From ASV31 sp965229765 (GTDB lineage: Bacteria > Pseudomonadota > Alphaproteobacteria > Rhodobacterales > Rhodobacteraceae): 64,000 nt of DNA. Below are positions 43,168-51,425 of the stretch, in pieces. Both the position numbers and the translations under genes were made by a program. Where the stretch lies: the NCBI GenBank assembly GCA_965229765.1, contig CBDDJT010000004.1:1116001-1180000 (forward strand). The letters run 5' to 3'. Position 1 is the stretch's first letter; each line of letters opens with the position of its first letter. The notes beneath the pieces are model-generated. The model did no database searches. It was not told the origin of the DNA and worked only from the letters and a program-made list of their open reading frames with translations.

Positions 43168-44010
43168 TTACGCTGCCCGGCCCCTGACTGCCGTCAGGCA
43201 GAAAAGTGCCACGCTGACGGCATCCAGTTCCTCGACCAGCAACGCGCCGCGATGTGCCCGGGCAAAGGCCACCGACATTGCATCAAGGATCGCCGCGGCC
43301 TCCTTCGGGTGACGCATCTGCACGGCGTGGCGCATGAACACATAGTCCCAGCCGCGCGGGCGCAGGCCGGCGGCCTCGAAATCCACGCGCCACAACCCGT
43401 CGAGATCATCGATCACGAAATTTCCCAGCGCGGCATCGTTCTGCGCCACGACCATCCCGCAGACAGGCACCTGCTTCAGCACGTCCGCGACGTCTGGCAG
43501 CCGGTCGACCTGCAACCCGGGACAGTGCTGGCGGATATGGGTGTGCCAATTGCCGCCGCCCTCGCGGGACGGCGCACGCATGTCATAGCGTGCCAGCCAT
43601 GTGCCCAGCGCGCGGCCGAAATTCTGCGGTCCCCAGTCCGACAGATGCGCCGCGCTCAGCGGCGGGCCCATCACTTCTGTCACCAAAAGCGCCATCGGGT
43701 CGCTGAACAGGATCAGGGGCGCCACAAGCCCGCTGCCGCGCAGCGCCAGCAGGACATCGCGTTCCCGGCCGTGGCGGTCGCTGGCATCCGGTCCGTCGTA
43801 GAACTTCAGGTGGGCCTGCCGCAGTCCCGTGCCGACCGTGACCGACACCGCGCGCGGGCCTTCCTTTACCAGCTCGAACGTAAGTTCGCCTGGCATCGTG
43901 TCGCCGCCAAGCGCGCGGCCCAGCCCGTCCATGGCCGGTCCGATCGCCGCGTGCAGCCTGTCCTGCCAGGTCCGCTGTCCTGGGTTCGTGGGCGTCGCGT
44001 CATCCAGCAT
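43168..44010 (-). CDS. Kinase-fold phosphotransferase family protein
   Basis: A 280-residue protein with an aminoglycoside-phosphotransferase/choline-kinase-like pattern. Candidate residues are Lys69 in AHLKFYDG, Glu84 in the following helix, and the catalytic loop AQNDAALGN with Asp192 and Asn197. The usual first residues of HGD are QN here. The metal Asp is 210 in WRVDFEAAGL. Overall identity to known enzymes looks low and the substrate is unknown. It is transcribed leftward immediately before the Hint-domain gene. A role in modifying a surface polymer or a small molecule is speculative. Confidence 0.7.
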   Translation of the reverse strand: MLDDATPTNPGQRTWQDRLHAAIGPAMDGLGRALGGDTMPGELTFELVKEGPRAVSVTVGTGLRQAHLKFYDGPDASDRHGRERDVLLALRGSGLVAPLILFSDPMALLVTEVMGPPLSAAHLSDWGPQNFGRALGTWLARYDMRAPSREGGGNWHTHIRQHCPGLQVDRLPDVADVLKQVPVCGMVVAQNDAALGNFVIDDLDGLWRVDFEAAGLRPRGWDYVFMRHAVQMRHPKEAAAILDAMSVAFARAHRGALLVEELDAVSVALFCLTAVRGRAA

Positions 44011-44271
44011 GTCGGTGCGCCTGTGTTGATCCGAATTGAGAAACGGTTCTTCGTTTCAGGTCCGAATATTGTCTTTGAATGGGACAAACCTGTGGTCGGA
44101 CTTGGGGCAATACGGGACACTTTTGTGTGGAATTGTGTTCGCTTTTTGCGGGTATCGATCCGCGCGGCACACGCGACAAACCGCCCGCCAAGGGTCGCTT
44201 TTGGGATTGCGGCGGAAGGGACGAGAGAGGAATGATCCCGCCAGACGAAACTGGGGCAGCGGGAGGGGCCG

Positions 44272-45432
44272 ATGCAGTTCGGATTGACCGAAGAACAGCA
44301 GATGATCGTTTCGACCGTGCGCAGCTTCGTAGAGAAAGAGATCTATCCCCATGAAGCCGCCGTCGAGCGCACGGGCGAGGTCCCGCATGACCTGGCGCAG
44401 GACATCAAGCGCAAGGTCATCGACCTTGGCTTTTATGCCTGCAACTTTCCGGAAGACGTGGGCGGCGCCGGCCTGACGCATCTTGATTTCACACTGGTCG
44501 AGCGTGAACTGGGACGCGGATCCATGGCGCTGACGCATTTCTTCGGGCGGCCCCAGAACATCCTGATGGCCTGCGTCGGAGAGCAGCGAGAGACATACCT
44601 TCTGCCCGCCGTCCGGGGCGACCGCATGGACGCGTTGGCCATGACCGAACCCGACGCCGGATCTGACGTGCGCGGCATGAAGTGCAGCGCCGTGCGCGAT
44701 GGCGGCGACTGGGTCGTCAACGGCACCAAGCATTTCATTTCCGGCGCCGAGCACGCGGATTTCTTCATCGTCTTCGTCGCCACCGGCGTGGACGACACCC
44801 CGAGGGGCCCGAAAAAGCGCATCACCTGTTTTCTCGTGGATCGCGGGCATCCCGGATTCCAGGTGCGCGACGGCTACAACTCGGTCAGCCACCGGGGCTA
44901 CAAGAACTGCATCCTCAGCTTCGACGACTGCCGCCTGCCCGACGCCCAGGTGCTGGGAGAGGTCGACGGCGGGTTCGCCGTGATGAACGAATGGCTTTAC
45001 GCCACGCGCCTGACCGTGGCGGCCTTTTCCGTGGGCCGCGCGCGGCGCTGTTTCGACTATGCGGTCGACTACGCCGCCCAGCGCAAGCAGTTCGGCCAGC
45101 AGATCGCCAAGTTCCAAGGCGTCGGCTTTCAGGTGGCCGACATGGTCACCGAAATCGACGCCGCCGACTGGCTGACGCTTTCGGCCGCCTGGCGGCTGGA
45201 CCAGGGCCTGCCCGCCAACCGCGAGATCGCCAGCGCCAAGCTCTATGCCTCGGAAATGCTGGCGCGCGTCACCGACACCACGCTTCAGATCTTCGGCGGC
45301 ATGGGCCTGATGGACGATTTCCCCATCGAACGCTTCTGGCGAGACGCACGGGTGGAACGCATCTGGGACGGCACCTCGGAGATCCAGCGCCACATCATCA
45401 GCCGGGAGTTGTTCCGGCCGCTCGGCGCCTGA
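44272..45432 (+). CDS. Acyl-CoA dehydrogenase
   Basis: A 386-residue FAD acyl-CoA dehydrogenase with the normal three-part layout: an N-terminal helical domain, a beta domain with ALAMTEPDAGSDVRGM, and a C-terminal domain with QRKQFGQQIAKFQGVGFQVADM and LQIFGGMGLMDDFPIERFWRDARV. The residue at the medium/short-chain catalytic Glu position is Asp366 (RIWDGTSEIQ). It is the first gene of a CoA-pathway operon with a CoA ligase and a CaiD-like dehydratase. That neighbour makes a betainyl- or carnitine-related acyl-CoA a plausible substrate, though this is inferred. Confidence 0.92.
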   Translation: MQFGLTEEQQMIVSTVRSFVEKEIYPHEAAVERTGEVPHDLAQDIKRKVIDLGFYACNFPEDVGGAGLTHLDFTLVERELGRGSMALTHFFGRPQNILMACVGEQRETYLLPAVRGDRMDALAMTEPDAGSDVRGMKCSAVRDGGDWVVNGTKHFISGAEHADFFIVFVATGVDDTPRGPKKRITCFLVDRGHPGFQVRDGYNSVSHRGYKNCILSFDDCRLPDAQVLGEVDGGFAVMNEWLYATRLTVAAFSVGRARRCFDYAVDYAAQRKQFGQQIAKFQGVGFQVADMVTEIDAADWLTLSAAWRLDQGLPANREIASAKLYASEMLARVTDTTLQIFGGMGLMDDFPIERFWRDARVERIWDGTSEIQRHIISRELFRPLGA

Positions 45433-45436
45433 CCCC

Positions 45437-47476
45437 GTGCAGCCCCTGTCGCGCCTTCTGCGCCCGGCCTCCATCGCGGTGATTGGCGGCGGTGCATGGT
45501 GCGCCGCGGTGGTCCGCGAATGCCGCAAGATCGGCTTTGCCGGCCCGATCTGGCCGGTGCATCCCGCCCGCGACCAGATCGGCGGCCTGCCCGCCGTCGC
45601 CCGGATCGAGGATCTGCCAGAGCCCCCCGACGCCACCTTCATCGGTGTGAACCGCAGCGCGACGGTCGAGGCGCTGCGCCTGCTCTCCGCGATGGGGGCA
45701 GGGGGCGCGGTCTGCTTCGCCTCGGGCTTTGCCGAGGCGCGGGCGGAACTGGCCGACGGCGGCGACCTTCAGGATGCGCTTTTGTCGGCGGCGGGGGACA
45801 TGCGCGTCCTTGGGCCCAACTGCTACGGGTTCCTCAACGCGATTGACGGCGCCGCGCTTTGGCCCGACATCCATGGCGCGATCCGGGTAGACCGGGGCGT
45901 CGCCCTTGTCACCCAGTCGTCGAATATCGCGATCAACCTGACGATGCAGACCCGTGGCCTGCCGCTGGCCTATGTGGTCACGGCCGGCAACCAGGCCCAG
46001 ACCGACCTGTCAGAGATCGGCGTTGCCCTGCTCGAAGACCCGCGCGTCACCGCGCTTGGCCTGCATATCGAGGGGATCAACGACCTTGGGCGCTTTCACG
46101 CGCTGGCCGAAACCGCCCACAGGCTGGGCAAGCCGGTCGTCGCGCTGAAGATCGGGGCGTCGGATCAGGCGCAGGCGGCCACCGTGTCGCACACCGCCTC
46201 GCTGGCTGGCAGCGACGCGGGCGCGCGCGCGCTTTTCGACCGGCTGGGTATCGGGCGGGTGGACAGCCTGTCCGAGCTTCTGGAAACGCTGAAGCTGCTG
46301 CATGTCGCCGGGCCGCTGAAATCGAACCGCATCGCGTCCATGTCCTGCTCGGGTGGAGAGGCCAGCCTGATGGCCGACAGCGCGCTGACCCGCGCCGTCA
46401 CCTATCCTCCCCTGACCGGGGCGCAGCGAAGCGACCTGCGCGCTGCGCTTGGCCCCAAGGTCGCGCTGGCCAATCCGCTGGACTATCACACCTACATCTG
46501 GGGCGACCGCGCCGCGCTGACGGCGTGCTTCAGCGCGATGATGGACCCGGGCCTTGCGCTGGGCTGCGTGGTGCTCGATTTCCCCCGCCCCGACCGCTGC
46601 GCGGCGGCGGAATGGGACGTGGTCGTGGATGCCGTGGCCGACACCCAGGCGGCGCGGGGCGTGCCCATGGCGCTGCTCGCCAGCCTGCCCGAAACCATGC
46701 CAGAGGCGACGGCCGCGGCCGCGATGGCGCACGGGATCGTGCCCTTGTGCGGCATTCCCGACGCGCTGAAGGCCGTCGAGGTCGCCGCGTGGCTGGGTGA
46801 GGGGCGCCCGCCTCCCGCGCCCCTTCTGCTGCCGGGGCAGGGCGGCGCGCCGCGCCTTCTGACAGAGGCCGAGGCCAAGACCGCGCTGGCCGCCCACGGC
46901 CTGCACGTGCCCCGGTCCGCCCGCGCCGATACGCCCGACGCAGCGGCGGCGCTGGCCCGCGACATCGGCTTTCCCGTGGTGCTGAAGGCCGAGGGTATCG
47001 CCCACAAGACAGAGGCGGGCGCGGTGGCCCTGAACCTGCCGGATGCCGGGGCGGTGCGCGCCGCCGCCGTGCGCATGGCCGCGCCGGGTTACCTGGCCGA
47101 GGAAATGGTGACGGGCGGCGTGGCGGAACTGCTGATCGGCGTCCTGCGCGACCCCGCCCACGGTTTCGTCCTGACGCTGGGTGCGGGCGGCACGCTGACA
47201 GAGGTTCTGGCCGACACGGTTTCGCTTTTGGTGCCCGCCCCGCGGGAGGAGGTCGCGCGCGCGCTCGCCCGTTTGCGCATGGCCCCGATCCTGACAGGCT
47301 ATCGCGGCGCGCCGGCGGCGGACCGGGACGCCATCCTTGACGCCGTGGCGGCGGTGCAGGACTACGTCATCGCCAACGCGGGCACCCTGGCCGAGGTCGA
47401 GGTCAACCCGCTGATCTGCACGCCCGCCCGCGCCGTCGCCGCCGACGCCCTGATCCGACTGGAGGTTCCCGCATGA
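45437..47476 (+). CDS. ADP-forming-type acyl-CoA synthetase (fused alpha-beta, acetate-CoA ligase family)
   Basis: A 679-residue enzyme starting at GTG 45437, four bases after the dehydrogenase. Domains in order: CoA-binding Rossmann (about 8-135, SIAVIGGGAW, VLGPNCYGFLN), succinyl-CoA-ligase-like (about 150-290) with the phospho-His candidate His252 in VSHTASLAGSDAG, then a linker, and an ATP-grasp domain (about 460-679, AKTALAAHGLHVP, FPVVLKAEGIAHKTEAGAV, GGTLTEVL). It would activate a carboxylate to its CoA ester. Its stop overlaps the CaiD-like start, so the two are coupled. Confidence 0.9.
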   Translation: MQPLSRLLRPASIAVIGGGAWCAAVVRECRKIGFAGPIWPVHPARDQIGGLPAVARIEDLPEPPDATFIGVNRSATVEALRLLSAMGAGGAVCFASGFAEARAELADGGDLQDALLSAAGDMRVLGPNCYGFLNAIDGAALWPDIHGAIRVDRGVALVTQSSNIAINLTMQTRGLPLAYVVTAGNQAQTDLSEIGVALLEDPRVTALGLHIEGINDLGRFHALAETAHRLGKPVVALKIGASDQAQAATVSHTASLAGSDAGARALFDRLGIGRVDSLSELLETLKLLHVAGPLKSNRIASMSCSGGEASLMADSALTRAVTYPPLTGAQRSDLRAALGPKVALANPLDYHTYIWGDRAALTACFSAMMDPGLALGCVVLDFPRPDRCAAAEWDVVVDAVADTQAARGVPMALLASLPETMPEATAAAAMAHGIVPLCGIPDALKAVEVAAWLGEGRPPPAPLLLPGQGGAPRLLTEAEAKTALAAHGLHVPRSARADTPDAAAALARDIGFPVVLKAEGIAHKTEAGAVALNLPDAGAVRAAAVRMAAPGYLAEEMVTGGVAELLIGVLRDPAHGFVLTLGAGGTLTEVLADTVSLLVPAPREEVARALARLRMAPILTGYRGAPAADRDAILDAVAAVQDYVIANAGTLAEVEVNPLICTPARAVAADALIRLEVPA

Positions 47477-48259
47477 CAGACACGCCCATCCGCACCGAAC
47501 GCCGGGGCCATGTGCTCGAGGTCACGCTGGACCGGCCCAAGGCCAATGCCATCGATCTGGCGACCAGCCGCATCATGGGAGAGGTGTTCACCGACTTCCG
47601 CGACGACCCCGACCTGCGCGTGGCCGTCATCACCGGCGCGGGGGAAAAGTTCTTCTGCGCGGGCTGGGACCTGAAGGCCGCCGCCGAGGGCGACGCGGTC
47701 GACGGCGACTACGGCAAGGGCGGCTTCGGCGGCCTGCAAGAGATGCGCGGCCTGAACAAGCCCGTCATTGCGGCGGTCAACGGCATCTGCTGCGGCGGCG
47801 GGCTGGAGCTTGCGATTTCCGCCGACATCATCCTTGCCGCCGACCACGCCTCTTTCGCGTTGCCCGAAATCCGGTCCGGCACCGTCGCCGATGCCGCCAC
47901 CGTCAAGCTGCCAAAGCGCATTCCCTATCACATCGCCATGGAGATGCTGTTCACCGGCCGCTGGATCGACGCCGAAGAGGCCGCCCGCTGGGGGCTGGTG
48001 AACCGCATCGTCCCCGCCGCCGACCTGATGGACCAGGCCCCGCGCGATGGCCGACACGCTCGCCTCCGGCCCGCCGCTGGTCTACGCCGCGATCAAGGAA
48101 ATCGTGCGCGAGGCCGAGGACATGAAGTTCCAGGACGCCATGAACCGCATCACGAAAAGCCAGTTTGCCACGGTCGAGACGCTCTACCGGTCCGAGGATC
48201 AGCTGGAAGGCGCGCGCGCCTTCGCCGAGAAACGCGATCCGGTGTGGAAAGGCCGCTGA
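47473..48259 (+). pseudogene. caiD: CaiD-like carnitinyl-CoA dehydratase, interrupted by a one-base frameshift
   Basis: Crotonase-family protein very close in pattern to CaiD: LDRPKANAID, ITGAGEKFFCAGWDLKAAAEG, GGGLELAISADIILAADHASFALPE. The frame breaks after LMDQA. A run of four C at 48038-48041 appears to hold one extra base. Removing one C restores ARAMADTLASGPPLVYAAIKEI through the normal ending AFAEKRDPVWKGR and gives 261 residues, the length of E. coli CaiD. Without correction the first frame runs on to 48276 with an unrelated tail. It is either a sequencing error in a C run or a genuine loss of the C-terminal quarter. The pathway role is hydration of a crotonobetainyl-CoA-like thioester. 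Confidence 0.88.
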
Positions 48260-48262
48260 CGC

Positions 48263-49312
48263 CTATTCCTGCGTGATCGAGGCTTCCCAGTTGCGCAGGA
48301 AGCTCCGCCGCTTCAGCCGGTCGAGGTAAACCAGCAGCCCGGGGCCCAGCCGGATCGGCCGCAGCGCCACGTTGCCGCGCAGCGCCATGTCGTCGATGGG
48401 CGGCAGGCCCGATGCCGCCACCACGTCGGGCCGGCGCCCCAGCGTCGCCAGGAAATCCACCATCCGCTGCGCGTCGGCCACGTTCTCGGCCCGGTCGAGG
48501 ATCAGGACCGTGCGCAGCATGACGTTGGCGAAATCCTTCATCTGCACGATCCGGAACCCCCCGGTCTCGCGCAGTTCCGCCGCCGCGTAGCTGCCCAGCA
48601 CGTTATAGGCCACCGCCAGCTTGCCCGACCGGATGTCGCGCAGCATGTCCCCCGAACAGCAGTATAGCCGCGCGTCCAGCCGCCCGATCACCTCCAGCAG
48701 GCGCCAGATCGCCTCTGACACGCGGGAATCCTGCGTCGCCATCAGATAACCGAAGCCCGAGGTGCGCACGTCATAGGTGCCGACCTTGCCCATGAACCGC
48801 TCGGGCTCGTCGCGCAGAAGCTCGATCAACTCGTCGCGCGTCGTCGGCACCACCTGCCCGGCGAAGGCCGCGTCCGACAGGATCAGCACGACGGGTTCCT
48901 GCGTGAAGGCGAACAGCTGGTCGCGCCAGCGCGCCCAGTCCGGCAGCGAATCCGTCGCCGCCGAGCGATAGGTGCGTGCGAAGCCGTCGTTGGCCAGCTT
49001 TGTCTGAAGGTCCATCGCCGACGATATGACAAGGTCGAAGACCGCGCCCTCCTCGCTGACCGCCTTCATCACGTCCGAGGTTCCGGCAATCGTGTAGTCG
49101 ATGGTCACGTCCGGGTTCTCTGCCTGAAATGCCCTGAGGATCGGCTCGAACGGGGCGCGGTCGGCGGTTGACAGGATGCGCAGCACGCTGCGCGGCGTCT
49201 GCGCCTCGAGGACAAGGCGTTCCTCTATCTCCAGCGCCGTCGCGGGCAGGGTGCAGGCGGCCAGCACGGCCAGCCAGCCGATCAGGACAGCGGAAAGACG
49301 ATCGAGACGCAT
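48263..49312 (-). CDS. Solute-binding lipoprotein associated with a TctDE-like two-component system
   Basis: A 349-residue family 1-type binding protein (VLRILSTADRAPFEPILRAFQAENPDVTIDYTIAGTSDVMKAV, AFTQEPVVLILSD). The N terminus has a lipobox (AVLAAC, Cys20), so it may be anchored in the inner membrane facing the periplasm, although a later ATA site could also be cut. Its start overlaps the sensor-kinase stop by 31 bases. No transporter subunits accompany it, so it may serve as a ligand-sensing partner for the kinase rather than for transport. Its 3' end is three bases from the frameshifted CaiD gene. Confidence 0.82.
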   Translation of the reverse strand: MRLDRLSAVLIGWLAVLAACTLPATALEIEERLVLEAQTPRSVLRILSTADRAPFEPILRAFQAENPDVTIDYTIAGTSDVMKAVSEEGAVFDLVISSAMDLQTKLANDGFARTYRSAATDSLPDWARWRDQLFAFTQEPVVLILSDAAFAGQVVPTTRDELIELLRDEPERFMGKVGTYDVRTSGFGYLMATQDSRVSEAIWRLLEVIGRLDARLYCCSGDMLRDIRSGKLAVAYNVLGSYAAAELRETGGFRIVQMKDFANVMLRTVLILDRAENVADAQRMVDFLATLGRRPDVVAASGLPPIDDMALRGNVALRPIRLGPGLLVYLDRLKRRSFLRNWEASITQE

Positions 49313-50664
49313 GCGCCCTCTCCGTTCTTGTTCGGCTCCAGCTCCAGCCGGGCGCCGTGGGCGCGGGCGACTTCGTCGGCGATGGTCAGCCCCAGCCCCG
49401 AGCCCACGATATCGGACACGTTGCCGCCGCGCGCGAACCGGGCCTTCAGCGCTTCAAGGTCGGCGCCACCAAAGCCCCGGCCAAGATCCGTCACCGAGAT
49501 GCGGATGTCCGCGCCCACCTCCAGCCGCACGTCAACCACGCTGTCATCGGGCGAATATTTCACGGCGTTGTCCACGATGTTGCGGATCGCGCTTTGCAGA
49601 AGCAGCCAGTCGCCCCGCACGGTCGGCGCATCCGCAGGCGTGTGGCAGCGGATCTCCACGTCCTTCAGCCCGGCGGCTGGTTCCAGCCGGGCGCAGGTCT
49701 CCTGCACGATCTCGGCAAGATCGACGGTATCCTCGGACAGGCTGTCGGTGCGAAAGCTGACCATCGCGTGGTCCAGCAACTGCCCGGCAGAGCGAGAGCT
49801 TTCGTCGATGGCGCGGATCATCTCGCGCATGGTCTGGCGATGCTCGGGCTTTTGCAGCTTGCGGTGCGTGACCTCGGCCTTGGCGCGCACGGTCGCAAGC
49901 GGCGTGCGCACCCGGTGCGCGGCCTCGGCGATCAGGTCCTCGGACCGTTGCAGCGAAGCGCCCAGCCGCGAGATGAAGCTGTTCAGCGCATCGACGAAGG
50001 GCACCAGTTCCGCCGGCGTCTCTGTCTGAAGCGGCCGGAGATCGCCCGGCCCGCGCCGCGTCACCGCCTCTGTCATCCGCTCCAGCGGGCGCAGGGCGGA
50101 CCGCGCCGCCCAAAGCGACAGCGCGGTCGCCACGAGAAAGAACCCCAGCCCCGCCGCCGTGGCAACGCCGCTGATCCGTTGCGAGATCGCGGACAGCCCA
50201 AGCCGCGTCTGTGCGACCGAGATCTGCACCGTCGACGGCACGCCGCCGGTGCTGACCACGCGCGCCACGCTGACCATCCGCACCTCGTCGTCGCGATAGT
50301 CGAAGGTGGAAAAGCTGTTGCGCGAGATCGTGGGGGTCTCGTCGGGCGGGGGCAGGTCCTCGTAGCCCGTCAGGGTCTCGCCATCCACAACCACGCGGTA
50401 GAACACCCGGTCCTGGTTGATCGTGCCCAGCATCGATAGCGCCGAATAGGGCAGGTCCAGCGTGATCGCCCCGTCTTCCGACCGCAGCGCATCGGCGATC
50501 GACGTGGCCGAGGCCGCAAGGATGCCGTCCTGCATCGCCTCGACCGCCGAGGCCGCAAGCGAGCGCGTCACAAGAAACAGACCCACCGACAGCAGCGCCG
50601 CGATCAGCGCCAGTTGCAGGAACAGCCGCCGCCGGATCGATCCGCTAGCGCGTTCAGCGGTCAC
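49282..50664 (-). CDS. tctE: Sensor histidine kinase (TctE-like)
   Basis: A 460-residue membrane kinase. Hydrophobic segments near residues 12-38 and 165-190 flank a periplasmic sensor domain. The H-box is AEAAHRVRTPLATVRAKAEVTHRKL, the N-box IRNIVDNAVKYSP, then DLGRGFGG and VGSGLGLTIADEV. GTPases or receiver domains are absent. The start overlaps the response-regulator stop (ATGA). With the regulator and the downstream binding lipoprotein it likely senses a carboxylate and controls the divergent tctCBA operon, as TctDE does for tricarboxylates. Confidence 0.9.
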   Translation of the reverse strand: MTAERASGSIRRRLFLQLALIAALLSVGLFLVTRSLAASAVEAMQDGILAASATSIADALRSEDGAITLDLPYSALSMLGTINQDRVFYRVVVDGETLTGYEDLPPPDETPTISRNSFSTFDYRDDEVRMVSVARVVSTGGVPSTVQISVAQTRLGLSAISQRISGVATAAGLGFFLVATALSLWAARSALRPLERMTEAVTRRGPGDLRPLQTETPAELVPFVDALNSFISRLGASLQRSEDLIAEAAHRVRTPLATVRAKAEVTHRKLQKPEHRQTMREMIRAIDESSRSAGQLLDHAMVSFRTDSLSEDTVDLAEIVQETCARLEPAAGLKDVEIRCHTPADAPTVRGDWLLLQSAIRNIVDNAVKYSPDDSVVDVRLEVGADIRISVTDLGRGFGGADLEALKARFARGGNVSDIVGSGLGLTIADEVARAHGARLELEPNKNGEGACVSIVFPLS

Positions 50665-51329
50665 GTCAGCGCCACCAGCCGGTAGCCCAGTCCGCGCACC
50701 GTCTCGATCCGCGCCGAGGACGGCTCCAGCCGCTTGCGGATGCGGCCGACATAGACCTCGATGGCATTCTCGCTCACATCGCTGGAGAACGAGAACAGCC
50801 GGTCCATCAGGTAGGATTTTGAAAACACCTGCCCCGGAGAGGCAAAGAACACCTCCAGCAGGCGCAGTTCGCGGTTGCGCAGCGTCTGTCCGACATCGCC
50901 GATCCGAAGCTCTCCGGCCGTCGAATCAAGCACTGCATCGGCAAAGACGACTCGGTTCGCCGCCACCCCGCCATGCCGTCGCAGAACCGCCCGGCAGCGC
51001 GCCTCCAGTTCGGAAAAATCGAACGGCTTGGTGATATAGTCGTCCGCCCCAAGGTCCAGAAGGCCGACCCTGTCGGACACCTCGGACCGGGCGGTGGTGA
51101 CGATGACGGGCGTCTGCTTCTCGGCCTTGCGGTGAGAGGCAAGAAAGGTGCGGCCATCCCCGTCGGGAAGCATTATGTCCAGCAATATCAAGTCGTAATC
51201 GGCCACGGCGATGCAGGCATGTGCCGCGTCCAGCGTGTCGGCGTGGTCCACCACATGCCCGTCCATCTGCAACCGTTCTACCACGGCGCCGGCCAGGCTT
51301 TCGTTATCCTCGATCAACAGAAACCGCAT
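50661..51329 (-). CDS. tctD: OmpR-family response regulator (TctD-like)
   Basis: A 222-residue regulator. The receiver domain has the acidic pair at 7-8, the phosphoacceptor Asp51 in LILLDIMLPDGDG, and Lys in ITKPFDFSELEAR. The winged-helix effector has LRNRELRLLEVFFASPGQVFS and ENAIEVYVGRIRKRLEPSSARIETVRGLGYRLV. The ATG at 51329 is the natural receiver start (MRFLLIEDNE). It is divergent from the TTT operon. The direct repeat at 51351-51367 in the shared gap is a candidate binding site. Confidence 0.93.
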   Translation of the reverse strand: MRFLLIEDNESLAGAVVERLQMDGHVVDHADTLDAAHACIAVADYDLILLDIMLPDGDGRTFLASHRKAEKQTPVIVTTARSEVSDRVGLLDLGADDYITKPFDFSELEARCRAVLRRHGGVAANRVVFADAVLDSTAGELRIGDVGQTLRNRELRLLEVFFASPGQVFSKSYLMDRLFSFSSDVSENAIEVYVGRIRKRLEPSSARIETVRGLGYRLVALT

Positions 51330-51349
51330 CGTTCCGTCCTGTGCAGGGC

Positions 51350-51367
51350 GTGACAGCTTAGTGACAG
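51350..51367. promoter_or_regulatory. Tandem 11-bp-period direct repeat, OmpR/PhoB-type box
   Basis: TGACAG at 51351-51356 is repeated at 51362-51367, an 11-base period as OmpR-family dimers require. Read on the other strand the element is CTGTCACTAAGCTGTCAC, which resembles the PhoB box (CTGTCA-N5-CTGTCA). It lies 20-40 bases from the response-regulator start and about 60 from tctC. It could bind the local TctD-like regulator, or PhoB. Confidence 0.55.
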
Positions 51368-51425
51368 GTCCATCGGGAAAATGAACATGAGCGGTGCAAG
51401 CCGCCGTGTCAAATGGGAGGAAACC

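Noticed and set aside
44070..44086. TGTC-N9-GACA dyad upstream of the acyl-CoA dehydrogenase as a sixth regulon site
   Set aside because: Spacing is 17 rather than 16 bases, arms are only four to five bases, and no TAGGCT-like -10 lies 29.5 bases away.
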